From Pisaster brevispinus (lineage: Eukaryota > Echinodermata > Asteroidea > Forcipulatida > Asteriidae): DNA of 64,000 bases. Below, in pieces: positions 38,738-49,768 of this stretch. The translations under genes and the position numbers were made by a program. The stretch lies in the NCBI GenBank assembly GCA_023634235.1, contig JAMKCF010000019.1, positions 1,736,001-1,800,000 of the forward strand, given 5' to 3'. A model generated the notes under the pieces. It had not been told where the DNA came from. It made no database searches and was given only the letters and a program-made list of their open reading frames with translations. Position 1 is the first letter of the stretch, and each line of letters begins with the position of its first letter.

Positions 38738-39788
38738 TCAACCAGTTAGGTCATCACATTGCAGATAAACTGGCTGGCAGGGATGCTGTCCAGAGATTAG
38801 TTGCCATGACAATGCTGTCCTCTCCTGGCTTATATCTACAGCGCCCTCTGTCCTCGGCAAGATGGCACATTCCAGATAGAGCTCCGGCAAGAGATACATG
38901 GCAGTGAATCTGCTCAAACAGACAGTGAACCAAACAATGATCAACACTGTCAGACTCACTCGGAAAAAATGGGACAGGAAGTCCATTAGGTCGTTCCAGT
39001 CATCACACTCAAGGATACTTCTCGTGAGTGGGAACTCCAATTCGGAGCGTTGAGGGCGGTGTTGCTGATGCTCAAGTTGAACTTTCAGTTTTTGAACTTT
39101 TCCCGTAAGTTGAATCAGGGTGTCTTTGAGGGCGTCTCGTTCTTGAGCTAACTGTAGTTCTTCTCTAATGAGTACAAACTCACGTTGGATATCAGACGAC
39201 CTACGCCGCCGTCGACGAACCTGTCATGACAGAAGAGTAAATAATGCAATCTATGTAGGCCTCGAACTGTTCATTATTTTTAGAGATGGTGTTAGAATAT
39301 TGATACAGTATTTATGCACAAGACTGTTTAAAGTGAAAATATCGGTAACCAAGTCATGAGTAAGTTGTGCCCTCACTCTCTTGTGAGATGGCAGTTCACT
39401 TTTGATAAAAATAAAAAGAGTCATCATATAATATAAAAAAAACCATCTGTGTTTGTATAATCGTATAATAATAGTTAAAAAAAACATCTGTGTTTGTATA
39501 AGCGTACCTGTTAAGGTTCAGACTAACCCACGGGCAGTCATCCAAAACAATTTTCATCACGGTACCTCGCTTTCATGTCCACACATGCAATTGAGCGTAC
39601 GACGTATAATCATTGCACCACTATCTCTAAACATTATTGTCCCCCATATGAGTACATTGTAGGCATAAATTATATCATCATTGTTTTACCTTGTTAATAT
39701 CAGCAATCTCAATGCTGCTGTGAGATCTCCGTAAAACTCGCTTCTCATCACAACCAATCGATTTACCAAGTTGAGAATGTTCTGTCAT
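38738..39788 (-). CDS. Small coiled-coil protein with a C-terminal membrane segment (gene A)
   Basis: Two exons, 39690-39788 (33 codons) and 38738-39220 (160 codons plus stop), join in phase 0 to encode 193 residues. After a polar N-terminus comes an arginine cluster (VRRRRRSSD, residues 34-42). A coiled coil follows from about residue 43 to 85 (FVLIREELQLAQERDALKD...LIQLTGKVQKLKVQLEHQ). A hydrophobic segment lies at about residues 122-140 (FFRVSLTVLIIVWFTVCL), with a 55-residue tail. A polyadenylation signal (AATAAA on the minus strand, 38696-38701) sits 37 nt past the stop, supporting a real 3' end. It is likely a single-pass membrane protein with its coiled coil in the cytosol (inference). 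No family is recognised. The next gene upstream (40775-42816) has a similar plan. Confidence 0.72.
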
Positions 39789-40774
39789 GTTCGGCTGCAA
39801 TCGATCTGGAAATGCTGTACCACTATCTACCAGCCTTATTAGACAGTAATTATCACTGGATGGTCTAGATATATGTTACGCACCGTTTGCAATGCAGTTG
39901 TAACTGGATGTTGTTTCCCATGGTAGAGTTATACAGTCAACCTACTGCCTGAGGACGTGTCAGCATTCTCTAATCCAACAGAGTGCATTATTACTGTCAT
40001 CCAATATAGCAGCTATTCAAATTGTATAGTTTGACGTTGGTTATTTATAGCTGTCGTGTTTATACCAGGGGTCCCGGTGTCAAATACTATGCAAACTTCA
40101 CTGATAAGCTAGCCTGGTTGAACTCTGCTTTATTATCATTGAACGAATGGTACCAGATTATATGCAACTTTTGTTCAGAATGATAAGTTTGTTTTGGGTT
40201 TTTTTTTATTGGGGGGGGGGGGTTGCATTAATATATTTAAGACTGAATTTCTAGATTATCAACATTCTGACTTCTAACTGCTTATTATTTTGGATTCAAG
40301 GTCTGTACAGCTCAACATAAAAGTGCCAAAGTATTCCATCTATCTGTTTAACACATGAATGGTATAAATGGTATTTGTTAAAACAAAAACAATTATGATT
40401 TATACTTCCTAAAGCTTACTTTTTAATAAACTTGGTACACCAGTATCAATTATTGTCATAAGAAGTATTTCCGTAAATATACGTTCTGCCACGTGCGAGA
40501 GAATTGTGTCCTTATACTCACTGCTTTTACATGTATTTCAACTGACCAATTTCTCAAAGATAAGCACGTATGGATATATTTTTAATGAACCAGAAACACA
40601 TCTCCGGTATGGCGTTTGCGGTGGCTTTTCGGAGACGTGATTGTCTAATTTGATAGAAGTTTTATACTTTGGTTGTATAGTGTATTTATTGAAAACTAAA
40701 GCATTTGAATGATCTGGTGGTTTTTTAAAGTTTACTTGTTATTTAGACAGGGCTCCCTCTGGAGTCCTTCTTTG
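39789..40774. other. Spacer between genes A and B
   Basis: 985 bp with a poly-G tract near 40210. It should contain the promoter of gene A and the 3' UTR end of gene B; a minus-strand AATAAA for gene B lies at 40685-40690. Confidence 0.5.
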
Positions 40775-42816
40775 TCAATGTTCTTGGAAGCAAGGTTCAC
40801 GTGGACTTTGCAGGCATCTTATGATGTATGATATTACGACCATAAGAAAGGAACAAATCAAGATACTGTTGCAGACATGAGCTGTTCGGGCATCTCTCTG
40901 CTTCATTACTAGCTGCTCACGTCGCTTCTCATATAGTTCAGCACAATCACTCAGCTTCATCTCAAGCTGCTGGAATTATAAAAGAAAATACAGAACTAAA
41001 CTGGTGTTCTAAAATAACACAACAAAGGAGTTGGTCCATCGCTGCTGACTGAACCACAAAATACAGTTTTTGAGTCTTAAAAGATAAGCTTAATCACAAC
41101 CAACACATTTGAGCTTTTGGATCTAAATTTAATTATCTATAGGTAAAGTTCCACAAGACAAAAGGTGTTCCTTTAGTACAGAAATTATGCGGAATCTTAA
41201 CCCATGTTTCAATTATATGCGTCATTTAGGTATGTTCTCCGATAGAAAACAAAGACAGAAACGCTGGGAGTCAACGCTGACTCGTCCGGATACAAGAGTT
41301 TACAAAAACCGGATCAGCAACCCCGATGGGAATGTGTGGGCGGTAAGTTGACATTCATTTCTAGGTCACACAGCCTTCATGATCTATTTCATTAGATGGA
41401 TAAGACCACATCGTGCTGATAAAGTACAACGTGGTTGTTCATTTACTTGTTTATCTGTTTCATTTAATTATTTAAATATTATTCTATTATCTACTGAGCT
41501 ATTCTGTGGTTTCAGGGTTAAAGTGTGTTGGAATCCAGTGAAAACAGACAAGAAGACAGGTGACTCTCTTACCCGTAGTCGATCCTGAAGGGCCATGACA
41601 CCTTCTCTAATGTCTCTCTGTACAACCACGTCCCCAGATAATAGCTGACTGGTGTTTGCAAAAACTACTTCATTGTGCTCCTTTGCATTAAGTTCCGAAT
41701 CCTGTGAGAAAACATGGGAAACAATTTTTTTAGAACAAACTTAAGTCGTCTATATGCATACAGTGGATAACGGCAGCACTTTCAAACCGGTGTTTGACTT
41801 CAGCTTTTTTCAGTACAATTACTGCATCAGCGGTGCTCCAATGAGAGATTTGATAAACCATGAGCGATTGACACAAGGACCAACCACCTTCAATGACTGA
41901 CCTGCTTAGCTTGATCTTGGAGATAGAAACACTCCTCCATGGTTTGATACGTGTGTCTAATACGCCGGTTTGGCACGTCTGTATGAAGCATTGCGTTTTT
42001 TTGAGATCTTCGCAGCTGGTGGGCAATACATCTCCATATACTCAATTGTGTACATACAAGAAGTACATTGATGTTGACGGCCTTGTACAAAAACATATGA
42101 TCAGCTTCTAGTAAACAAATCAACCATGCACCCACGAGTTTCTTTTATTGTAAACAGCTCGCGTGATAAAAACCCAGAGAGTTATTCTATCGGTGGCATA
42201 TCCTATATCTTTTAGAAATTGGTGGCACATCAGTTGCAACCCCACACATGCCTTTTGTATTAATGAAAATTTTCAAGAAAGCTAAGATGTTAAAAACAGA
42301 TATTCGTTTTTGTTGGAAAGCCACAACCCTTTAATAAGGCTATAAAAATAGATTGTTAGCTTCTCGCAAACCCAATCTCTCAAAACGAGATAAGGGAAAA
42401 TATTATTAATTATTTATTATTTTCGCCGTGTCAAAATGCATGTCGTATTATAATGTTATGACTAATTTTCATGGTTTTTCTAAGGCTTCAAAAAAACGAA
42501 GCTACACACTATTTCCACTTGCTGGAAAATAAAAGAAAATAATGAAGTGGGACTAAAAACAATTATTGTCGGCCTACTTTGGGGGGACTTATTTTGCCGT
42601 AAGTTTACATGCAATTTTTAAAATTCAAATAATGAATAATGAAAAATGTTCATGCAAGTCCAAATTTCCATGCGGGCACTGACGAGACGCTTCAATCAAC
42701 TGACATCAATGAACACTTGTTTAATCATTGAAATGATCATTTAAACTCACCATTGCCGACTTCACGCCAAACCCTAGCAAGAAACCGTTTTTAGACGTCT
42801 TTAAATTGTAACTCAT
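40775..42816 (-). CDS. Small coiled-coil, C-terminally anchored protein (gene B)
   Basis: Four exons in phase 0 throughout: 42751-42816 (starts MSYNLKTSKNGFLLGFGV), 41902-42081, 41573-41701 and 40775-40969, about 189 residues. The middle is polar and probably helical (RIRHTYQTMEECFYLQDQ, DVVVQRDIREGVMALQDRL, LSDCAELYEKRREQLVMKQR). One hydrophobic segment near the C-terminus (ILICSFLMVVISYII) is followed by a 15-residue tail, so it is probably tail-anchored (inference). The exon 4 acceptor is a NAGNAG (cag|cag), allowing a one-residue variant. The exon 2 acceptor (gtacaag at about 42082) is the weakest point. Minus-strand AATAAA lies 85 nt beyond the stop. Layout and size resemble gene A, but sequence kinship is not obvious. 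No known family is recognised. Confidence 0.62.
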
Positions 42817-44308
42817 TCCATTTGCTGACAGGTTAGGCTTCTTGAGGTCGGTGTGTATAGGCTTCTTGAGGTCGGTGTGTATATCCACAAGGCATTGCAC
42901 ACGGCTGCAGTACTTTCATTTTTACAACAGAGACAATGTTACGGGTATGGGTGACGTAGAGAACTAATAACACTTTTTTAAAGTGAGTTCGCTACACTGA
43001 AAGCAAAAATGCGTGTGTAATTAGCATTCGCTGTAGAAGTGTTAAAAATCAACAGAGGGTTAATTAATAATTAATAAACAGTCCCCCGCTGCCTCTGGGT
43101 GATTTCTAACCGAGGTTATGGTCTTAAAAGAATGTTATAAAAAAAACAACCTTTGACTTGTGACTCAATTACTTTCAGCAGAACATCTGCGGCTATTCCC
43201 ACCGATGAGGAATGGCTAAATACGACTGGCAGATTTGTTAAAAGCACACATTTGAAATACACCATTTTTCTTGAGTGTGGATATAACAATACAATTTAGA
43301 CTACCCGGTAAGACTGTTTTAGTGTAAGAGTTTTATTTCTACCCCTGTTTTTGGTATATCAATTTAAACGTCAGAAAAGAACTGCAAGGTCCGGTTACAA
43401 CTTCGAAACATTTTAATTATAGTTCCCTTTCCTCAACCCCCCCCCAAACAACAGCAACAACAAACAAACAAACAAACAAACAAACAAACACCCCAACAGA
43501 CACACCACCAGCAAACAAATAAACAAACAAACAAACAAACAAACAAATAAAACAAAAACATTGAGCAACACGAAAGAAAAGAATCAGAAACAGGATCATT
43601 TATAAATCATTTACAAAAAAGTATAAGCCTGTGCGGCAGTTTAATTTCTTCTACAGCAAAAAAACAACCCCGGTTTCCCCCGTTTTGGGAGTTTGACATT
43701 TTAAAATGGGGGTACATATAATATAATCATCGAAGCTGTGCAAACCTGCTAAAGATAAAGCGTGTAAGTTAAATTTCATTCTTATCAGGAGTAGTACCAT
43801 AATTATAGAATGTGGTATGGCACTGGCTCGAAGCAGGTGTGTCAACTAAAGGCCGAACCATAAAAGGGGGATTTATTGACTGTAGCATATAAAGCGCAAA
43901 CCTAAATTAGTACTTGCTGCAAGATTACTGTAATAACATTACTATTTCATAATTTTAACAGTCGACTCTTGTTAATTTTTAATTATAATATACCTCGTGT
44001 TTGAAAGAACAAGCAATTTGCAGTGGTTTTTACTTTTTATTATATATTTGTTTTTGATTGATTTGTATGGTTTTACTTGTTATTATTAATAACCGCAGAC
44101 ATTTGTGTATTCCTTATTAGATGAAATCTGCCAGGTCGATTTTTACTTGATTTAGGCAATGAGGCTTTTTAATTAAATCCTTCATCAGTTTGCTTACGTG
44201 GAAATGTTCAATCAATGTGAGACATTTACAGTAGATAACAAATGATCCCATGGACCCAACTCAGGGCCTTGCATTTTTTTTTAGACATAAGCATTCATAC
44301 GAGTATAC
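42817..44308. other. Gene-poor stretch upstream of gene B
   Basis: Contains a short direct duplication (aggcttcttgaggtcggtgt at 42835 and 42860), a possible terminal exon (43179-43219) and a (CAAA)n tetranucleotide repeat (about 43463-43550). Otherwise no exon was recognised. Confidence 0.45.
43463..43550. repeat. (CAAA)n microsatellite
   Basis: Two CAAA blocks separated by a short C/A-rich interruption. Confidence 0.9.
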
Positions 44309-44447
44309 TATTTGGTTTTGCTCTTGTACACCCATGTGTAGCACTGTACCCAGTAATTTTCCCAAGTCCTGTGAAACAAATCTGTGGATTTCTTTTCACA
44401 CAGTGCTTTAATATTAAATATCGGTGTGTAAGGGCAAAACCAAATAT
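44309..44447. mobile_element. 139-bp fold-back MITE
   Basis: The left arm tatttggttttgctcttgta mirrors the right arm from gtgtaagggcaaaaccaaat. Inner pairing of agcactgt and acagtgct extends the hairpin. It is non-coding. Confidence 0.7.
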
Positions 44448-45140
44448 TATTCTTTATCCCTGATGTAAAGGCAACATCTATTATTCATAAGGCTATAATA
44501 TAAGACTAAAAAGACCTACCCAAATAAGTAATTCAGCCAGGAATGAATTCAGTAGCATAGTATTACATGAAAGAGGGGTATGATTTAAGAAAGGTTGGTA
44601 TAAAAATGTAGTCGGTCACACAATATGATGGTCCAACTTTTAAACGTTGACCACAGTGAAAGAGATGCTCTATGATAGCACATCTGCTGGAGGTCATTCA
44701 CTTAATGAAAATTTTCCCCGGTGCACCGGTGCACCGCAGTGCACCGTGGTTCTCCTCCATGGTTGTTTTCCACAACACCTCGGAAAAACTTCATTCTTTC
44801 CGCACATTGCTTTCCATCTCACTCGGCAGTTCATATTCCGGGCTTGCAAAATAGAGAACCTGCTGCGTTCACAACCTTTACGGAAAGTCTATTTTTTAAT
44901 TTTCTTGTCAGGTGGCTCTTCATTAGGTTGCTCTTTTGCAAAATGTTCTTGATCTTCATCTTCAGCATTATCACCATCATCATCACTTCCATCTATAATT
45001 AAAACATAAATAGACATTGATATAAAAATGATTGTGTCATAGACCAGTTAAGTAAAGTTGTTGTGACCAAGCACTGTATAAGCAGATTGACATTATTATT
45101 GCTTAAACTTCAATTAAAGAAACTTCAGTATGGTATTTGT
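44448..45140. other. Gene-free stretch
   Basis: Contains a cluster of GTGCACCG repeats (44719-44746) that can form small hairpins. No exon was recognised. Confidence 0.45.
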
Positions 45141-46075
45141 TTTTGTTTGGGGGTCATTCCGTGCCAACTCACCTGATGGGTTGGCAGGCTCCATCTCAGA
45201 TTTTGCTAATTTTTTTTTAAACAATCCTCTATGGGTGCCATGAACACACGCACAATTTTAGAATCCTACTCCTCATAATTTTTGAGATATGACCCCCTAA
45301 AAAATTAAGCCCCGCCCCTTCAAATTGAGTTTTTGTGTTTTCGGCATTTTAGAGGTCTGTATCTACAAATGGAGATAAGATATATAGCTACAAACTAATT
45401 TGAAGGGTATCTTGTATCCCATCAACTAAAATATACTGTCAAAAGTAGCACAGGTCATTTGTATATCACGGTGTAGGTCTTTAAAAACGGACATTTTAGC
45501 CTGCGTGATGACTTTTCGTCATTTTTGAAACCCCCTAGAGCCCAAGTGAAATGTCCAATTGCTTTTATATTACATTTGGTTATAAACTAGGTGCATATGT
45601 AATCTGATATAAGGATAGACCAATCACGCCTTCGATGGGTACTTGGCAGGGGTCTGAATGTATGGGTCCACCTGTAAAAATGCCAAAAAATTCCCATTTC
45701 AAGTGGTTATTTGCAGTGGCGTCACCAGAGGGGGGGCAGGGGGGGCCTGCGCCCCCCCGCACAGAACCCTTGCCCCCCCTCTTGCCCCCCCATATGAAAT
45801 CACAGAAAAGTATATTCTTATAATATATAAATCAGTTAACATATTTAATGATAGCCTTGCACTTCTTTGGCACCCCCAAATTTAATCTTTGCCCCCACTT
45901 GCCCCCCCAAATGAAAATGTCTAGTTACGCCACTGGTTATTTGACAACATGGGACATTACTGACATATTTACAAATTTTTCCCAATAACACTTTGTATCC
46001 AGTCTACTTGTGTGAGAAAGAAAAAAAATGGTTTTTCAACTCCTTCACGTAAAAAAAAAAAAGTGAATATGCCTA
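45141..46075. repeat. Unclassified interspersed repeat, host of a nested hAT element
   Basis: It begins near gggggtcattccgtgccaac and runs to the A-rich tract at about 46060. The segment around 45690-46030, minus the inserted 222 bp, matches 8748-8845. Other parts were not matched within the window. No coding frame was recognised. Confidence 0.55.
45714..45935. mobile_element. 222-bp non-autonomous hAT-type element
   Basis: The terminal inverted repeats cagtggcgtcaccagag and gtctagttacgccactg agree at 14 of 17 bases. Both sides carry the 8-bp target duplication GTTATTTG (45706-45713 and 45936-45943). The uninserted relative at 8756-8790 reads straight through this point, confirming the insertion. 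The interior is C-rich with no transposase. An 8-bp duplication with CAGTGGCG ends indicates the hAT superfamily. Confidence 0.9.
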
Positions 46076-46115
46076 GATTAAGGTATTTGCTGTGTATGCT
46101 ATTTATTTAGTGACA

Positions 46116-47576
46116 CAGGCCCGCGAGAGCGGGGGGTGCTGTGGGTGCTGCAGCACCCCTACCCAAAATGACGGGGGTGCTGGAATATGCTATAGCACCC
46201 CTACTTTTCAAACATTAATGTTCGTTTTAACATAATAACTATTTTTAACTCACCCCTAAAATCCCTGAAAAATGTGTAACACTTTATAACATATCAATGT
46301 TTAATGATAGATAAATAAGGATAGATAAATGATGGCGCTGTCCCATTCAGTGACGCTCCAACACTGTTGACTTGAGATATACACAAAAAACTGTAATTTA
46401 AATTTTTTACGAGTTTTATGGGTAGGGTCGACATCTGGGTATTATGTTTGTAATTTTGTCAGGTTGACCGGGTTAGTTGACAAACATAGAAGGGACCAAA
46501 GGAACCGATTGACAGATGTGTCAATAAATGGATTGTCATGAGAGACCGCGAGGATATTTTTTTCAGATCCTCTCTTTGTAGCAATATGTTTTCATGCCTT
46601 CTTGGCAATCATCAGTTGCGTGTGGGTGATTCTATTAGAATCCGTGGGTCTCATGTCTCGTTAGAGACATTATATGTCTGTAATTCGCTTGGGTTCAGGT
46701 AAATGTAGTTAATCCGAATGCGGATATATAATCCTGAGTTGAGTTTTCAGTAAATGTGACCTGTTCTTCCAGTAAGGAGATTAGGATGTTTAGTGTTTCG
46801 TCTGTGTCTACAAAACCCGAATCATCAGGGGGTGGGGCGAGCTGTTTGGGGGTTTGACCCCGGTTTAGTTTTGCTCTGATCAACTTTTCCCTTATGTTTT
46901 GATCTTTTCTGTACGCAATGAAAGGGGGATCTGGAAAGAGGACATCTGTTGCAATAGAGGAAATATATTTGGAGGGGGACTTTTTATTTACTCATTGTGA
47001 CTGCAAACTGGAAGTAAAAGGATATCCCAGTTGGGATATGTGGTGACAGGGATATGGTGAATCAAGGTTTTAAGAAACGAAAACATGAATAAAAAGAGGA
47101 ATTAAATTGAAACAAATTTTTTAATAGTTTTCCACTTATTTAAATCTGGTCTTAACAACTGCTGAACGATTTGTGAGAATTACCTGTGTCTTGTCCGTTT
47201 TTTACGTTATGTTATTTATTTATTATTATTTTTGTAGGGTCTTTAAGAAAGCAGGGTGAAAGAAATGAATCTACTAATGTTTGTCGGAACATAGCTGTCG
47301 ATGCCGTTTTAAAAAAGAACAACTTTTGTAGAATATACAGTGCTGTATTTCTTATGTGTGTGTTAAATAAAATGCATTGCGGGGTTATTATTGTTTTAAA
47401 TTGCCGATAATATCCCACCTCCAAAAGGTACATTTAAGTGCCAAATAATGGCTCAGAATGCACGACAGAGCATCTAGAACCCCAAAACTTCACGCCGTAA
47501 TGGCTTCGCACTCCACGCTCGCCGATTCTCTGGAAAATCCAGCACCCCTTGGAAAAAATGTGCTCTCGCGGGCCTG
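46116..47576. mobile_element. 1.46-kb non-autonomous hAT-type element
   Basis: It is bounded by perfect 15-bp terminal inverted repeats, caggcccgcgagagc and gctctcgcgggcctg, followed inward by ggggtgctg on both sides. The 8-bp target duplication is TAGTGACA (46108-46115 and 47577-47584). No transposase-like frame was recognised in 1.46 kb, so it is presumed dependent on an enzyme made elsewhere. Exact ends and duplication suggest recent insertion. Confidence 0.92.
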
Positions 47577-47781
47577 TAGTGACAGCACTTGTTTAGAAAA
47601 GAGCCATACTTCTGCAGGCATGATTTGTACACTACGAAAGCGTAGTGCTGCCACTTGAATAAAAAAATCCTCCTTTTACGTATCTGGTCCTTGCTCTATG
47701 GTTCAAGAAGTATACGGATGGTTTCTACACTAGGCCTGTGTACTAAAAATGACAGGAAGAAAAACTGTCACAGCGCCCTCT

Positions 47782-48024
47782 TTAAATACCTAAATCTTCA
47801 TGATGCGATGCGTCTCCACTGTTGGTTTTCCGTTTGACTGTTGAGCCTTTTTCAATATCAACTTGAGAGGTAAGAAAATCATTTAACTCCTTCTGGATTC
47901 CCTGCACGGACTTCCTCAATTTGTCGTTCGTTATCTGGCCATTTGTAAGTTCAATTTGATTGCTAAATCTGTGCTTTTCACCCGAGCGAAGACAGACTGT
48001 TGATGTAACCGTGGGGGCCGCCAT
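47782..48024 (-). CDS. Small protein, tentatively GON7-like (KEOPS subunit)
   Basis: An intact 80-residue single-exon frame starts at ATG 48024. It opens MAAPTVTSTVCLRSGEKHRF, then a helical LRKSVQGIQKELNDFLTSQV and an acidic/basic tail (GSTVKRKTNSGDASHHEDLG). Size, the single helix with a V..EK end and the disordered tail recall GON7, the small subunit of the KEOPS complex that makes t6A in tRNA. Sequence similarity by eye is weak, so no symbol is given. The start codon sits in a YY1-type motif (aaagATGGCGGC), typical of housekeeping promoters, which supports a real gene. It lies divergently from the C14orf119-like gene. Confidence 0.55.
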   Translation of the reverse strand: MAAPTVTSTVCLRSGEKHRFSNQIELTNGQITNDKLRKSVQGIQKELNDFLTSQVDIEKGSTVKRKTNSGDASHHEDLGI

Positions 48025-48028
48025 CTTT
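48017..48028 (-). promoter_or_regulatory. YY1-type motif overlapping the start codon
   Basis: On the minus strand, AAAGATGGCGGC contains the YY1 core AAnATGGCGGC, with the ATG being the start codon of the 80-residue protein. In animals this arrangement marks downstream promoter elements of housekeeping genes. Confidence 0.5.
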
Positions 48029-49054
48029 ATCGAAATACGTTGACGTTCCCAGGGTAATCTTACGTGTTACCGAGTAATGAGCCGCGTGCTTTGCCGCTCA
48101 TCCTTTGGAAACGAGGTTGTAAGGCCACAAAAGTTGCTTATTTTTTGAAAGTAACTGTCTGAATCCAGCCGTGTGCATGGAGCGGATACCCCATTTGAGC
48201 AAGGTCCGCTGTGAAAATAATTGTCATTTTTAAACATTAGCACCGATTTGTCTCCGTGTGATGAATGGTTTATAATGATCTGGAAGGATACGTGAGCAAT
48301 CAAGATGAGAAAGTAAGAACTTTTTTTGTGTGTGTGGTTAGGTTTGTATTTGTAAATCATTTGCCATCCATGATCCTGATGATGATGATGATCCAGTCAT
48401 CTGCCATAAATTATTTTTAAAAATACAAAACGTTTTTTGATTTGTTTTAAATATTTGTATTGTATAATTTATGCATCAAGAATGATTTACCTCATTTTTC
48501 ACAATGCTCCTCTGGCTGGTCAGATCATTTTACTTAAAAAAATGGGATGGTAAAAATAAAATGCAATGTCACTGATGATTTGTACTGAAAAATGAAGTGC
48601 ATGTTTTTGATAAGAAACAGATAAAAAAGTTGTAGGCCTATGGTAGAATATGCCAACAATTGTAAGGCCGGTTTTACTAGATCCAATAGATATTGTTTAC
48701 ACTGTAAATCAATCACTACATCAAAATATCTTGATCTTGATGGTGCAAGATAGCAATTTCTCTGGGTAATACAATAAATTAATAAAAAAGTACTTGAAAG
48801 AAGCCTGAACATTGTGCGCAGGCTTTTTGTTTTCTGCTTCTGGAAATTAATTGTATCGGACAGCATTCGTTACTGTAAAACCTCATTTTAAATTAAGCTA
48901 TTTTAGTGAAGAGTTTTAAATTAAATGAGATTTAAAAATATACTGACTTTTCACAAAACACTGTATTTCAAACAAATTCTGTTGTTTTGTTTTTTATGTG
49001 ATAGAACCATCTCCTTGTCAAGATTATGACATCAGGAAATTCTACCTCAATGGT
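48029..49054. other. Divergent promoter region and 5' part of the C14orf119-like gene
   Basis: About 1 kb that should hold a non-coding (or short coding) first exon of the C14orf119-like gene; an acceptor (ttatgtgatag) lies at about 49004. No other exon was recognised. Confidence 0.45.
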
Positions 49055-49429
49055 ATGGCCATGGCAGCCGCTGCACCACCAAGTAGAGAAGAAATGGCTG
49101 CCAGCGTCTTCCAGCAGGAGCTGAAAACCGTCCTTCACTGGTTCTCAACTTGGAGCCACTACCAAAGAAAGGATTTTTTAACAGACCTTGTGAATAAGGC
49201 AGTGCCGCCAGATGTTACAACCCTATTTGATGCCATGCAGACTCTGAAAGTAAATGACAAGGCCCCAAGTATATTCCAGTGCCAGCTCAAACTCTTCACT
49301 GATTGGTTTCAGGAATGGAGCGATGAAGAAAGAACTTTGTTTTTAGGTAAAATCCAAGAACTTTCCTCGGAATTCATGCACGAGTTTAACACCCAGGTGC
49401 TTGCTAGACGAACTGAACAGAGCACATGA
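49055..49429 (+). CDS. C14orf119: C14orf119-like protein
   Basis: From ATG 49055 the frame encodes 124 residues. It matches the human C14orf119 plan in order: an alpha-helical start with ELKTVLHWFSTWSHYQRKDF, then LTDLVNKAVPPDV, the conserved APSIFQCQLKLFTDWFQEW, SDEERTLFLGKIQE, and a helical tail (FMHEFNTQVLA). Human C14orf119 is about 140 residues. The frame is open upstream to an acceptor ending near 49004 (atgtgatag), so a preceding exon may add up to 17 residues or only 5' UTR. ATG 49055 is the first in-frame Met. The molecular function of this family is not established. It is divergent from the GON7-like gene. Confidence 0.85.
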   Translation: MAMAAAAPPSREEMAASVFQQELKTVLHWFSTWSHYQRKDFLTDLVNKAVPPDVTTLFDAMQTLKVNDKAPSIFQCQLKLFTDWFQEWSDEERTLFLGKIQELSSEFMHEFNTQVLARRTEQST

Positions 49430-49768
49430 CGTGTCCAGTCATGTTTGTATGGAGGATTATGAAGCAATTCTATTGAATGTGTCAGCATTACAAAATATTT
49501 GCCAGAACTGTTGGCAGTCCAGTTTTAAATTATTTTTGTATCTTAATACTGGGTTTTGCTTTGTGGAGGGCTACTTATACATTTGCCAGTCATTGATTTC
49601 CATTTGAACATGTACCTATCCTCTGGTATACAATAGGACAAGTACTTGATAAACCAGAACACATAGCTGGTCTTGTATTGCAAAGGATCAATGTATACAA
49701 TGTACTTTGAGAACTGTTGTCATCATGGAGGCTATAAAAAAAAGCTTTTTTATAGCTCCATATTGTTG

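Noticed and set aside
43463..43550. CRISPR-like periodic array
   Set aside because: It is a CAAA microsatellite; no unique spacers, and the genome is animal.
45620..45830. Overlapping proline/glycine-rich frames
   Set aside because: They are translations of the C/G-rich hAT element.
48534..48866. 110-residue minus-strand frame
   Set aside because: Hydrophobic, low complexity and AT-driven; no family features.
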